64,000 bases of DNA from Opitutaceae bacterium (GTDB lineage Bacteria; Verrucomicrobiota; Verrucomicrobiia; Opitutales; Opitutaceae), in the NCBI GenBank assembly GCA_003151515.1, contig PLXS01000030.1:15757-79756 (forward strand), in the 5' to 3' direction. Position numbers and translations under genes: made by a program. Shown in pieces: positions 50,823 to 59,982 of this stretch (within the stretch, counting starts at the first letter, position 1; each line of letters opens with the position of its first letter). The notes beneath the pieces are model-generated. The model was not told the DNA's origin and did not search any database. It saw nothing but the letters and a program-made list of their open reading frames with translations.

Positions 50823-51677
50823 ATGAGAACCTTATCCGCCGCCATCGCCGCGCTGGGGCTGCTCGCCGGCCCCGGCGCCGCACGCGCCCTGGACCTGCAC
50901 GATTCGAGGTCCTCCCCGTTCGACCTGGCATTCACCGGGCGCCTCTCCGGCGTCCCGGCCGGCCAGACCCGGTACGCGGCCTGGTCCGAAATCCGGGCCC
51001 TGCCCACCTCGAAGGTCACTCTCAACGGGGAGTTCACGAGCGGCGACCAGGTCCTGACGGTGGTCTTCCTGGGCGACCTTCTGAAGGCCCTGCCTGCCTC
51101 GGCGGGCACGGATGCCCTGCTCGCGACCTGCGGGGATGGGTATGCCTCTGTTTACACGCTCGACTTCATCGCGCAGTACCGGCCCTTCCTAGTCCTTGAG
51201 ATTAACGGAAAGGGGCCCAAGGACTGGCCCCCCCCGGGCCTCGACTACAACCCCGGGCCCTACGTGATCACCGTCTCGTCCGCGCTCGCGCCGGCGGCTG
51301 CGAAGTACCGCGACATCGAGCACAAGAAGCCGTGGGGGGTCGCCGCGATCGAGCTGGCAAACTACGCGGAGCGCTACCGGGGCATATACACCGGCCCCAG
51401 GGCCAGCCTTTCCGCGGCCGCGCGCGACGGGCGCGACATCTGGGTTAATTCCTGCGCCTGCTGCCACGCGGGGCCCCCGGGAAGCTTCGGGGGCACGAAG
51501 GCGGACCGGCCGTTCCAGGTGATCGCGGCCTACGCGGGCTACGACCGGCCCTTCTTCATGAAGTACGTGCGCAAGCCCAAGTCGCTCGTCCCCTGCGCCA
51601 AGATGGAGCCCCACCCGGATTATTCGGACGCGGAGCTCTCGAACCTGATCGAATTCATAACCGCCGACGAGCGGTGA
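50823..51677 (+). CDS. Exported mono-heme cytochrome c with an N-terminal SUOX-like domain
   Basis: 284 residues. Signal peptide (residues 1-22, ends AARA). Residues ~30-180 resemble the oxidoreductase molybdopterin-binding (sulfite-oxidase-like) fold: WSEIRALPTSKVTLNGEF, VVFLGDLLKALP, ATCGDGYASVYTLDFIAQYRPFLVLEINGKGP, YVITVSS; whether it binds a cofactor is unknown. The C-terminal class I cytochrome has heme site CACCH (211-215) and probable axial Met261 in CAKMEPHP. Probably periplasmic electron transfer. It is divergent from the binding-lipoprotein operon with 89 bp between, and convergent with the TonB gene. Confidence 0.8.
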   Translation: MRTLSAAIAALGLLAGPGAARALDLHDSRSSPFDLAFTGRLSGVPAGQTRYAAWSEIRALPTSKVTLNGEFTSGDQVLTVVFLGDLLKALPASAGTDALLATCGDGYASVYTLDFIAQYRPFLVLEINGKGPKDWPPPGLDYNPGPYVITVSSALAPAAAKYRDIEHKKPWGVAAIELANYAERYRGIYTGPRASLSAAARDGRDIWVNSCACCHAGPPGSFGGTKADRPFQVIAAYAGYDRPFFMKYVRKPKSLVPCAKMEPHPDYSDAELSNLIEFITADER

Positions 51678-51695
51678 CAGACCGGGGCGGCCATG

Positions 51696-51725
51696 AAAAG
51701 GGCGGGCCCCCGCGAAGGCCCGCCC
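51696..51725 (-). terminator. Hairpin terminator after the TonB receptor gene
   Basis: 9-bp stem GGGCGGGCC / GGCCCGCCC (51700-51708 with 51717-51725), 8-nt loop, followed on the minus strand by TTTT. It stands between convergent genes and could also slow plus-strand transcripts from the cytochrome gene, though no U-tract exists on that side. Confidence 0.8.
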
Positions 51726-51752
51726 CTCAACGGCAAGAATCGCCGCGCCAGA

Positions 51753-54395
51753 TCAGAAGTGCATCCTGAACGTGATTGATGCCGAGACCGGCGGACGGAC
51801 ATAAACGACGTCGTTTCCGGCAAAGCTCACGTCGATCGGATCAAGGACGCGCTGGTTGGTCATGTTCTCGATGTTCAGGCGCACGTCCCACCTCCTGCTG
51901 GGCGTGTAGGTGATGTAGCCGTCCAGCTCGTATTCGCTCGGGATGTGCAGCACCCCCTCGTCGTCGGCGTTCTGGTGCCCGATGAAGTTCGGTCCGATGC
52001 CGATGCCAATGCCGTGGCCGATCTTGTAATCGACAAACAGGTTTCCCATCACGGCCGGCACGCCGGGGGCCCGGATCTTGCCCGAGGGCGGCGTGTACGC
52101 GTAGTTCTGATAGGCGCCGTAGTTCACGGCGCCGATGCCCGTCCCGTAGGTCCCGTCGACCGGGGTCGTCGTCGCATAAAGGTCGAGGTAGTTTCCGGTC
52201 TCCTCGAAGAAGGAGCCGTAGGCTGTCGCGTCCTGGTAGGTCATGTTCGCGTTGATCGAGAGGCGCTTAGAGGGCTGGTACACGAGCTCCAGCTCGACGC
52301 CATTGGTCTTGACCTCGTTCGGAGGAGCCCCGTGCAGCTGGGGCACGAGCTTCTGCTGCTGGTAGAGCGACAGGCTGCCGTAGAGCGTGTTGTTGAGGAA
52401 GCTGCCCTTGTAGCCGACCTCGTAGAGAGTGCTCTTGGTCGACATGTCGGCCTTTAGCTGGTCGATGCCCTCGTAGCCGTTGTCGACACCGCCGAAGTTC
52501 GTCTGCCCGCGCACCGCGTCCACCCGGTCATAGGTCGCGTAGAGCGACTGCGTGTCGTTTAGCTTGTAGATGAAGCTGACGAAGTACGAGGGGTCGACCA
52601 CCGAGGCGACGTAGTTGTAAAGCGCGCCGCGGTCCAGGTAGACCGGGGTCGGCAGGGAGTAATAGCCGTAGTATGTGAGGAACGGATACGGATAGATGCC
52701 CTGCGGGTTGTTCGGGTTCTCGCCCGCCACGACCACCGGAGGGTTCGCCGTGTTGGCATTGATCGCGTCCTCGCGGAAGCCGAGGATGGCGGAGAAGGAC
52801 TTCGTGAACTTCACGTCGTCCTGGATGAACCCGCCCCAGTCGATGAGGGTCGTGTCCTGTATCTCCCCGTACGAGTAGCCGGGGTGCCCGGGGACCTGGA
52901 GTCCGGAGCCCCAGGTGTTGTTCTCGAGGGTGTATCCCGGGAAGAGGATATTGTTGTACGGCTGGCTCAGGTCGTAGTACCCGAAGGGCTCCATCGTGTA
53001 GTCGTCGCCCGAGCGCACATACTGGTAGCGGTAGTCGACGCCAGCGATAACGTCGTTGACCACCGGCCCGGCGTTGAACTCGCCGTGGTACTCCAGGCGG
53101 TCCTGGAGGTAGAGGTTCCTCGGCACCCACTCGTCGTAGCCGTAGTCCTCATACTTGTTCGAGTGCTCGAGGGCCCAGTAGGCGAGGTCGACGATGCTCG
53201 AGGTCGAGGTGAGGTCGATGGTCGTCTTGAGCTGCGACTGGAAGAGCTTCGAGCGCGCGGTGTCGTTGGGCCCGACGAGGGCGTCGTACGACGGCAACTT
53301 GGTGTACTTGGCCTGGGTCGGATCCACGATCTGGTAGGCGCCGTCGGCGCCTGACGGATAGTTCGTCGCGGGGTTCCCGTCCGTCGGAAGGTAGACGTCA
53401 TAGCCGTAACCGGCCAGGGCGCCGGTTGTCGGGACGGTCGTCGGCCCGGAGAGGTAGGTGCCGTTCCAGATGCCCTCCTGGGTAACGCGGTTCTCGCCGT
53501 TGATCTCATTCGTGCGGGTTGCGAAGCCCTGGAGCCACCATTCGAACTTGACCAAGCGCGACATGCGGTACGTGAGCGCCGTGTACACGTCCTGGGTGTT
53601 GTCCTTGGCGTACTGGTAGTACTCGTCGCCGTAGCGCGCGTTGTAGCTCACCCTGAAGGCGAGCTTGTCGTTGATGGGTCCGCCGAAATCCAGCGTGTAC
53701 TGGGGGTCCCCGTAGGAGTGGCCGCTGGTCCAGGTCCCGAGCGTCACCGAGAAGTCGACGTGCATCGCGTCGAAGTAGGGCTGCTTGGGCACGAAGTTGA
53801 CGTAGCCGCCGGGGCCGTTGCCCTGCGGCCCGTAGACCGCCGTGCCGGGGCCCTTGACGATGTCCATCGCCTCGACGCCGTTGAACGAGAGCGACGTGCT
53901 GTTGCGCGAGAACGGCATCAACTGCCCGTTCACGTAGATCTGGGCCTCGTCTCCGCGGATCTGCGGGACGCCCGGGATGCCGTAGTTCGCCGACGAGTAG
54001 ACGCCGGGCGAGAATTGGCCGAAATCCATCGCGTTCTTGATGTCGCGGTCCTCCATCCACGCGGAGTTGACGCTCGAGACCGAGCGCGGGATGTCGATGA
54101 TGTCCCGGTCGTCGCCATAGACACTGTTGATCGGGCGCACCGTCGGCAGGATTTGCTCCGTCACGGGGACGTCGCTCACCGTGTACTTCTCAAGGGTCGT
54201 CACCTTCTGGTTCTCCGCGCCCGTTTCCGTCGAGCTTGACGAGGAGACCGCCGAGGCCGACGGCGTCGCCGTTGAGGCGGTGGTGTTGGCGGGCGGGGGC
54301 GTTGATGACTGCGCTCGAAGCCCGGTACCGGAAGCTATTGCCGCGAGTAGGAAGGCCGTGACTGCTTGAACCTGTTTCCTGGTTGTTAGTTGCAT
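51753..54395 (-). CDS. TonB-dependent receptor (siderophore-receptor-like)
   Basis: 880 residues from the ATG at 54395. Signal peptide MQLTTRKQVQAVTAFLLAAIASG, Ser/Thr-rich linker, TonB contact TTLEKYTVSD, plug domain (DDRDIIDIPRSVSSVNSAWMEDRDIKNAMDFGQFSPGVY, IRGDEAQIYVNGQL, MDIVKGPGTAVYGPQGNGPGGYVN). The barrel ends PPVSASITFRMHF with terminal Phe. The plug style is like siderophore receptors, but the neighbours (binding protein, permease and ATPase of the NMT1 class) suggest uptake of the same small organic compound. It follows the second binding-protein gene by 111 bp of AT-rich, dyad-containing DNA, so it probably has its own promoter. Confidence 0.92.
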   Translation of the reverse strand: MQLTTRKQVQAVTAFLLAAIASGTGLRAQSSTPPPANTTASTATPSASAVSSSSSTETGAENQKVTTLEKYTVSDVPVTEQILPTVRPINSVYGDDRDIIDIPRSVSSVNSAWMEDRDIKNAMDFGQFSPGVYSSANYGIPGVPQIRGDEAQIYVNGQLMPFSRNSTSLSFNGVEAMDIVKGPGTAVYGPQGNGPGGYVNFVPKQPYFDAMHVDFSVTLGTWTSGHSYGDPQYTLDFGGPINDKLAFRVSYNARYGDEYYQYAKDNTQDVYTALTYRMSRLVKFEWWLQGFATRTNEINGENRVTQEGIWNGTYLSGPTTVPTTGALAGYGYDVYLPTDGNPATNYPSGADGAYQIVDPTQAKYTKLPSYDALVGPNDTARSKLFQSQLKTTIDLTSTSSIVDLAYWALEHSNKYEDYGYDEWVPRNLYLQDRLEYHGEFNAGPVVNDVIAGVDYRYQYVRSGDDYTMEPFGYYDLSQPYNNILFPGYTLENNTWGSGLQVPGHPGYSYGEIQDTTLIDWGGFIQDDVKFTKSFSAILGFREDAINANTANPPVVVAGENPNNPQGIYPYPFLTYYGYYSLPTPVYLDRGALYNYVASVVDPSYFVSFIYKLNDTQSLYATYDRVDAVRGQTNFGGVDNGYEGIDQLKADMSTKSTLYEVGYKGSFLNNTLYGSLSLYQQQKLVPQLHGAPPNEVKTNGVELELVYQPSKRLSINANMTYQDATAYGSFFEETGNYLDLYATTTPVDGTYGTGIGAVNYGAYQNYAYTPPSGKIRAPGVPAVMGNLFVDYKIGHGIGIGIGPNFIGHQNADDEGVLHIPSEYELDGYITYTPSRRWDVRLNIENMTNQRVLDPIDVSFAGNDVVYVRPPVSASITFRMHF

Positions 54396-54461
54396 GAATT
54401 TGCCTGGTGTAGGTGTTTGACTGGCGTCGGTTTCAGCAGTGGCCATGCCATGACCCGGTAG

Positions 54462-54511
54462 ACCAAACATTTTCTAATTGTTTGGTATACAAATATTAAC
54501 AAAATGTTAAT
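54462..54511 (-). promoter_or_regulatory. AT-rich double dyad upstream of the TonB receptor
   Basis: Two adjacent inverted repeats: ACCAAACA-N9-TGTTTGGT (54462-54486) and ATTAACA-N3-TGTTAAT (54495-54511, overlapping the stop of the binding-protein gene). They stand in an AT-rich patch unlike the GC-rich surroundings, 67-116 bp before the receptor start. Probable promoter/operator; a TTAACA and TATACC pair 15 bp apart lies between the dyads. Confidence 0.5.
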
Positions 54512-55529
54512 GTGCGACCTGCTCAAGCTCCGGGGGAAGCAGGTCGAATCGAGCAAACTTTTCCACCGGGATCAATTGCGGAATGATCTTTAATTGCGCG
54601 AGCTCCTCGACCTGGTCCTGCATGCGCTTGCGGGTCATCATCCCCAGTCGTTCGCCGGACTTCGGGTCGCCGCCGACGATCTTGTGCTCGCGCATCGCCT
54701 GCATCGAGAAATTGATGAAGTCGTCCGACATGCTCTCGTTGCGCGCGATGATCATCGCCTTTGCCGGGGCGGGGTCCCCGTTCATGAAGTCGTCCCAGCC
54801 GCGCAGGGACGCGGCGACGAAGGCCCTGACCGCCTCGGTGTGGTCCTTGAGGAACGCCTGCGTCGTGAAGATGACCCGGTAGGGGTCGTATCCGGATTCG
54901 GAAAGCTGGATCGTTCGCGGATGGCCGCCGTTCTTGCGCACGTAGTAGGGCTCGTTCGTCAGAAAACACTGCTGGATGAAGGTCTTGTCCGACATGAACT
55001 GAGCGAGCCCGTAGTTGAGCGGGATCTCCCTCAGGTCCAGGTGGTATCGCGCCCTGAGATAATCCATCCAGTAGACCCCGGGAGTCGCCATCACGGTGCG
55101 GTGGTTCAGGTCCGCGAAGGTCCTTGCCGGATCGTCGTCATGGAGGAGGAGCGCCTGCGGGTCGTGCTCCATGTATGCGCCCACGATGACGAAGGGCAGG
55201 TTCTGGCCCGCATAGACGATGAGGTCGTCGCTGCGCGCCATCGCGATGTCGACCTGCCCGGAGGCCATCAGCTGGGGCACGAGCACGCCCGGCCCGCCGG
55301 GCACGATGTCGACGTCGAGCCCCGCCTGCCTGTAGAAGCCCTTCGCGAGCGCCTGGTAGAAGCCGCCGTGCTCGCCCTGGGGGTACCAGTCGGTCTTGAA
55401 GCGGATCTTGGTCAGCGCGGCGGCGCCCGCGCCGGCCACGGCCGGGGCCGGTTTGGAGCATCCCGCAAGGCCAGCCAGCAGCGCCGGCAGCATCCATGCG
55501 AGGCGCAGGCGGATTGCGTGCGTTCTCAT
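54507..55529 (-). CDS. NMT1/THI5-type ABC substrate-binding lipoprotein (paralog 2)
   Basis: 340 residues from the ATG at 55529, which shares one base with the permease stop (TGATG). Lipobox LAGC after a basic start (MRTHAIRLRLAW). Family motifs: IRFKTDWYPQGEHGGFYQALAKGFYRQAGLDVDIVPGGPG, DIAMARSDDLIVYAGQNLPFVIVGAYMEHDP, DLNHRTVMATPGVYWMDYL, FIQQCFLTNEPYYV, AASLRGWDDFMNGDP. Last gene of the oxidase-ATPase-permease-binding protein operon, so it is the dedicated receptor of this ABC importer. Confidence 0.92.
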   Translation of the reverse strand: MRTHAIRLRLAWMLPALLAGLAGCSKPAPAVAGAGAAALTKIRFKTDWYPQGEHGGFYQALAKGFYRQAGLDVDIVPGGPGVLVPQLMASGQVDIAMARSDDLIVYAGQNLPFVIVGAYMEHDPQALLLHDDDPARTFADLNHRTVMATPGVYWMDYLRARYHLDLREIPLNYGLAQFMSDKTFIQQCFLTNEPYYVRKNGGHPRTIQLSESGYDPYRVIFTTQAFLKDHTEAVRAFVAASLRGWDDFMNGDPAPAKAMIIARNESMSDDFINFSMQAMREHKIVGGDPKSGERLGMMTRKRMQDQVEELAQLKIIPQLIPVEKFARFDLLPPELEQVAH

Positions 55530-56341
55530 CAGGTGTCGGTCCTGCTGAAGGAATCGTGCCACTTGTGCAGCGCAAGCCAGCTCAGGGCCATGACACCAGC
55601 GACGAAGATGAACCCGAGGACGCAGCCCACGGCGGCCGTGGCGAACAGGGCGCCCATCTGGAACTGGGAGCTGTAGATGATCGTCAGGTAGCCCAGCCCG
55701 CCCTGCCCGTTCGCCGAGTTGCCGGCGATGTAGTCGCCGACGATCGCGCCTATCGGCGCCAGCGTGGCCCCGATGCGCAGCCCCGTGAAGAAATACGGTT
55801 GGGCGGCCGGGACCCGCAAAAGGAATATCTCCTGGAACCTGGTCGCCCTGTACATCCTGAACAGGTCGACGAGGTTGTGGTCGGTCGAGATGAGCCCCTG
55901 GGTCGTGTTGACGACCATCGGGAAGAAGCAAATGAGGAACGTGATAATGGTGACGCTCTTCAGGCCCGGGCCGACCCACAGTATCAGGATGGGGGCGATC
56001 ACGATGATCGGCGTCATCTGCAGGATCATCAGGTACGGGTAGAAGCTCGCGCGCACTAGCGGCGAGAGCGACAGGAACAGCCCCATGGCGAAGCTCAGGA
56101 GCACCGCGAATCCGAAGCCGAGGATGGCGCCAGTGCCGGTCTGCAGGGTCGCAAGCCAGAGCGTCGGCCCCTTGTCGAAGAAGGCCCTGAGGACCTCGTG
56201 GGGCGTCGGCAGGAGGAAGCGCTGGTCCGGGCTGAGCCCCATGCAGACGGCGTACCATGCGAGGATCATTCCGACCCCGGTCGCAAAGGGGAGCAGGTTC
56301 GAGAGTATCCGCCGAAGTGGCGCCTTTGTTCGCGCGCTCAT
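55529..56341 (-). CDS. ABC transporter permease (SsuC/TauC/ThiX class)
   Basis: 270 residues, six predicted membrane helices. The EAA-type loop for ATPase contact is visible (MYRATRFQEIFLLRVPAAQPYFFTGLRIGATLAPIGAIVGDYI). N-terminal PTPHEVLRAFFDKGPTLWLATLQTGTGAILGF is typical of nitrate/sulfonate/pyrimidine importers. ATG at 56341 overlaps the ATPase stop by 4 bp (ATGA); its own stop overlaps the binding-protein start. Confidence 0.93.
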   Translation of the reverse strand: MSARTKAPLRRILSNLLPFATGVGMILAWYAVCMGLSPDQRFLLPTPHEVLRAFFDKGPTLWLATLQTGTGAILGFGFAVLLSFAMGLFLSLSPLVRASFYPYLMILQMTPIIVIAPILILWVGPGLKSVTIITFLICFFPMVVNTTQGLISTDHNLVDLFRMYRATRFQEIFLLRVPAAQPYFFTGLRIGATLAPIGAIVGDYIAGNSANGQGGLGYLTIIYSSQFQMGALFATAAVGCVLGFIFVAGVMALSWLALHKWHDSFSRTDT

Positions 56342-57117
56342 GCCTTGAGGTTCTCCACCGAGCGCAGGATTCCCGACACCTGCGCGACAAGCCTCTGGTA
56401 ATCCTGGGACTGGCGCGTCTCCGCCGTCCTCGGGTACGGCAGGCCGACTTGGATCTCGTCGTGGACCCGCCCCGGGTTGGCCGCAAGGACGAGGATGCGG
56501 TTCGACAGGAAGACGGCCTCGGCGACCGAGTGCGTCACGAAGAACGCGGTCCAGGCGAACTCCTGGCGGATGGCGAGCAGCTCCTCGTTCAGGTGGTCGC
56601 GGGTCATCTCGTCGAGGGCGCCGAACGGCTCGTCCAGGAGGAGGATGCTGGGCGAGACGCTCAGGGCGCGGGCGATCGACACGCGCATTTTCTGGCCGCC
56701 CGAGAGCTGGCGCGGGTAGAAGTCCCCCCGGTCGGCGAGCCTTACGAGCGAGAGGGCCCGGCGGACGACCTCGGCGCGGCCTGAGGCGTCGGAATGGTGC
56801 AGGCGAAGCGGCACCTCGACATTGCGCACTACGTCGAGCCAGGGCAAAAGCGTCGGCTCCTGGAAGACGAAGGCCAGCTTCTCTAGAGCCTTCGAGGGCT
56901 CCAGCCCGTCGACCACGATGCTACCCGAGGTGACCGGGTTGAGGCCGCAGATGAGCTTCAGGATGGTCGACTTCCCGCAGCCGCTCGGGCCTATGATGGC
57001 CACGAAGTCGCCCCGGGCCGCGGTGAAGCTCACCCTGTCCAGGATGAGCGGCCCGTCGCCGTAGCGCTTGCCGACGTCCCTTAGCTCGACGACCGGCGAC
57101 TGTTCGTCCCGCGTCAT
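56338..57117 (-). CDS. ABC transporter ATP-binding protein (SsuB/TauB/ThiZ class)
   Basis: 259 residues. Walker A GPSGCGKST, Q-loop FVFQEPTLLPW, signature LSGGQKMRVSIARAL, Walker B ILLLDEPFGALDEMTRDHL, switch His in FVTHSVAEAVFLSNRILVLA. LDEMTR and the C-terminal GRVHDEIQVGLPYPRT are typical of the nitrate/sulfonate/pyrimidine class. The ATG at 57117 overlaps the FAD-oxidase stop as ATGA. Confidence 0.95.
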   Translation of the reverse strand: MTRDEQSPVVELRDVGKRYGDGPLILDRVSFTAARGDFVAIIGPSGCGKSTILKLICGLNPVTSGSIVVDGLEPSKALEKLAFVFQEPTLLPWLDVVRNVEVPLRLHHSDASGRAEVVRRALSLVRLADRGDFYPRQLSGGQKMRVSIARALSVSPSILLLDEPFGALDEMTRDHLNEELLAIRQEFAWTAFFVTHSVAEAVFLSNRILVLAANPGRVHDEIQVGLPYPRTAETRQSQDYQRLVAQVSGILRSVENLKA

Positions 57118-58526
57118 GGCGCTGCGTGCTCGGCTGCGAACGGGTTCACGGGATAGGTCCTCATCTTGCCGGGATTGAGGAGCGAGCCCGGGTCGACCTC
57201 CGACTTGAAGGCCCTCTTGTCGGCGATGTTCGGGTGGCGCCCGCCGTCCTCCAGGAAAAACGTGTGTGGATTGGCGATGAAGACGCCTATCTCCTCGCAG
57301 AAGGCGATGAGCTCGGCCAGCCGCTCCTCGGACCTGAAGAAGACGAGCGGTATCCCGCCCACTACAACCTCGTCGGGGTTGTTGGCCACGGCGTTGCCCC
57401 TCATCATCTTCGCGTTGCCGGCCGTCCACTCCAGGTGGAAGAGGACCTCGCCCGGGAAGCGCCTCCGGATCTCGGCGAACTGCTCCCTGAAGTTGCGGCC
57501 GAAGCCCGACTGCACGTAGGTGATCGACGGGTCCATCTTGATCGCCCAGAGGGTGGTGTGATTCCAGGTGTAGTCGGAGATGAACGGGGGCCTGGGCGGA
57601 TCGGCGAGCGGCATGCGGTGCGCGCACTCGATGCCGGCCGCCGAGGCGTTTGCGACGACCTCGTCCGCCTGGGACCGGTCCACAAGCAAGAACGTGACCG
57701 CGTCGCCGGGGCGCAGATACCTGGCCAGGGGCTTGAAGTACGAGGGGATCGGCCACTCGAACTGGGTGACCAGGCGCTTGCGCCAGTCGCCGCGGCGCGA
57801 GGCGGCGTCCGTCCAGTCGAGGAGGCGGTCCCAGTCCGGCGAGCTCAAGATCAGCTGCTCGTAGTCGACCTTGGGGGCGAGCCTCATCTCGACCTCGACC
57901 ATGATCCCCGTGGTCCCGTAGGTGTGCAGCGCCTTCAGGCTCTGCGCCTCCTCCAGGCGCACGAGCCTCGGCTCGCCCTCGCAGGTCATCATCGTGAGCG
58001 ACTTCACGTTGCCCGGGGCGTTGATCCCCCCCCACGTGATCGAGCCGATGCCGCCCGAGCCGCCGCAGAGGAAGCCCCCCATGGTCGACTTGACCCAAGT
58101 CGAGGGCATGCACCGAAGCTCCCAGCCGAGCTTGCGCGCCTCGGCCTCGATGGTGCCCAGCCTCGCGCCCGCCTGGACGCGCGCGACCCCCCCGTCCAAT
58201 GACAGGATCCGATCCATGCGCGCCATGTCCACGACAACCCCGCCGTAGAGCGGCACGCACTGCCCGTAGTTGCCTGTCCCGGCGCCCCGCGGCACCAGGG
58301 GAACCTTCGCCCGGTAGCAGGCCGCCGCCGCCGCCTTGAGCTCGTCGATGCTCCCGGGACGCACAACCACGTCGGCCCTCTTGCCATCGAGCTGGCGCCT
58401 GAGGACGGGCGAGTACCAGTAGAAGTCCTTCGACAGGGCCTCGAGGGTCTCGCCGCCGTCGAACACGTTGGCGGCGCCGACGGCGGCTCGCAGGTCGGTT
58501 TTCAGGGATTCAAGCCGGTCAGCCAT
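57114..58526 (-). CDS. FAD-binding oxidoreductase, PCMH/GlcD-like
   Basis: 470 residues. N-terminal PCMH-type FAD domain: RADVVVRPGSIDELKAAAAACYRAKVPLVPRGAGTGNYGQCVPLYGGVVVDM, then GGFLCGGSGGIGSITWGGINAPGNV and the FAD-stabilising YGTTGIMVEVEMRLAP. The substrate-side C-terminal region ends DPGSLLNPGKMRTY, the usual FAD_binding_4 ending. No signal peptide. Possible substrates are hydroxy acids or alcohols; not assignable. First gene of the operon with the ABC importer, and divergent from the amidohydrolase with 134 bp between, so it probably acts on the imported compound or a breakdown product. Confidence 0.88.
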   Translation of the reverse strand: MADRLESLKTDLRAAVGAANVFDGGETLEALSKDFYWYSPVLRRQLDGKRADVVVRPGSIDELKAAAAACYRAKVPLVPRGAGTGNYGQCVPLYGGVVVDMARMDRILSLDGGVARVQAGARLGTIEAEARKLGWELRCMPSTWVKSTMGGFLCGGSGGIGSITWGGINAPGNVKSLTMMTCEGEPRLVRLEEAQSLKALHTYGTTGIMVEVEMRLAPKVDYEQLILSSPDWDRLLDWTDAASRRGDWRKRLVTQFEWPIPSYFKPLARYLRPGDAVTFLLVDRSQADEVVANASAAGIECAHRMPLADPPRPPFISDYTWNHTTLWAIKMDPSITYVQSGFGRNFREQFAEIRRRFPGEVLFHLEWTAGNAKMMRGNAVANNPDEVVVGGIPLVFFRSEERLAELIAFCEEIGVFIANPHTFFLEDGGRHPNIADKRAFKSEVDPGSLLNPGKMRTYPVNPFAAEHAAP

Positions 58527-58660
58527 TCGCGTGGTAAGCAAGAATGTTGCCCGCGGCTGGGCCTCCGCAAGCTGTCGTTTCGCCGGGCGCACCCGGGATG
58601 GAGTCTTGCCGCCCGCTGAGGCGGCACCTACGTTGCCCGCAAGAGCCCAGCTCCTCCGGA

Positions 58661-59947
58661 ATGCTTCTCATAAAGAGGGCCCGCGTGCCCGTCGCAGTCC
58701 TTCCCCCCATTCTCGCACGGCCGGCGCCGGACCCGGCGGAGCCGACCGTGCTCTGCGACATCGCGATCGACGGAGCCCGCATGGCCTCCGTGTCGCGGTC
58801 GGGCGGCTCCGGCGCGCCGCAGGGCGCCCGGCAGGCGGACCTGGGCGGGGCGCTGGCGTTTCCCGGTTTCGTGGACGCCCATGTCCACCTTGACAAGGCT
58901 CACACTTGGTCGCGCGCGCCGAACCGCAGTGGAACGTTCGCCGAGGCCCTGGAGACGCTCTCGCGCGACAAAGCGAACTGGACGAGGCCGGACCTCATGC
59001 GGCGGGCCGGCTTCGCGCTGCGATCCGCCTGGGAGCACGGCACCCGGGCCATCCGCACCCACGTGGACACGTGGCAGCCGCTCGTGGAGACGAGCCACGC
59101 CGCCATGCGCGATCTCCGGGACGAGTGGCGCGGGCGAATAGAGCTTCAGACCGTGCCCCTGACCGGGCTCGCCGAGTACTCGGCGGTCGGCGGGGAGGCG
59201 ATCGCGGACCTCGCGGTGCGCTTCGGGGCCTGCGCGCTCGGGGGCTGGTCGCCCATGTCCGCGGAGCTTCCGCGCCAGCTCGACCGCCTGATGGCGATCG
59301 CCGCAGACCGCGGGGTCGGGCTCGACCTGCACGTGGACGAGAACGGCAGGCAGGCCGAGGAGGTGCTGCGCTCGGTCGCCGAGGCCGTGCTGCGAAACCG
59401 CTTCCGCCAGCCTGTGGTGTGCGGGCACTGCTGCAGCCTGTCCGTCCAGGCGCCAGAGAGGCAGAGGTCCACGATCGCCCTCGTGAAGGAGGCGGCGATC
59501 CGCGTCGTCTCGCTTCCCCTGTGCAACCTCTACCTCCAGGACCGCCGCGAGGCCGGATTTTCCAGGACACCGCAGTGGCGCGGGCTCACCCTCGTGCATG
59601 ATCTCCTCGACGCGGGAGTTCCCGTGGCCTGCGCAAGCGACAACGTGCGGGACGCGTTCCACGCGTTCGGGGACTTTGACGCGGCCGAGGTCTACGCCCA
59701 GAGCGTCAAGCTCGCGCACCTGGACTCGAGGCTCGCGGAGTCCGTGGCCGTCGTCACCACGGCCGCCGCGGACATCGTCGGCCTGCCGCAGATGGGCCGG
59801 GTCGCCGCCGGGGCCCCGGCGCACCTCGTGGTCTTCCCGGCCCGCTCGATTGGCGAGCTCCTGAGCCGGCCGGGCTCGCCGCGCCGAATCGTGGACGGGG
59901 AGGAAATCCGGAAGGCGCGGCCGCCCGGCTACGACGAGCTCCTCTGA
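58661..59947 (+). CDS. Amidohydrolase, cytosine-deaminase (CodA)-like
   Basis: 428 residues from the ATG at 58661. Metal-dependent hydrolase of the amidohydrolase superfamily, hydrolysing a ring amidine or amide. Zn/Fe ligands: FVDAHVHLDKAH (His74, His76), LDLHVDENG (third His and Glu), VCGHCCSLS (fourth His), and the catalytic Asp in CASDNVRD. These are the CodA-subgroup motifs. Real cytosine activity is not assured; related members use isoguanine, creatinine or other ring compounds. Divergent from the FAD oxidase and 35 bp upstream of the DUF2165 gene. Confidence 0.88.
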   Translation: MLLIKRARVPVAVLPPILARPAPDPAEPTVLCDIAIDGARMASVSRSGGSGAPQGARQADLGGALAFPGFVDAHVHLDKAHTWSRAPNRSGTFAEALETLSRDKANWTRPDLMRRAGFALRSAWEHGTRAIRTHVDTWQPLVETSHAAMRDLRDEWRGRIELQTVPLTGLAEYSAVGGEAIADLAVRFGACALGGWSPMSAELPRQLDRLMAIAADRGVGLDLHVDENGRQAEEVLRSVAEAVLRNRFRQPVVCGHCCSLSVQAPERQRSTIALVKEAAIRVVSLPLCNLYLQDRREAGFSRTPQWRGLTLVHDLLDAGVPVACASDNVRDAFHAFGDFDAAEVYAQSVKLAHLDSRLAESVAVVTTAAADIVGLPQMGRVAAGAPAHLVVFPARSIGELLSRPGSPRRIVDGEEIRKARPPGYDELL

Positions 59948-59982
59948 GCGCCCCGGCCTAGCCCCTCACACCCCCAAAAACC

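Noticed and set aside
54507-56486. A 659-codon frame joining the permease region to the second binding protein
   Set aside because: The first half is the permease gene read in the wrong frame; the lipoprotein signal begins at 55529.
56338-58260. A single long minus-strand frame that would fuse an extra N-terminus to the ABC ATPase
   Set aside because: The upper part is an out-of-frame reading of the FAD oxidase gene; the ATGA overlap at 57114-57117 gives the proper ATPase start.
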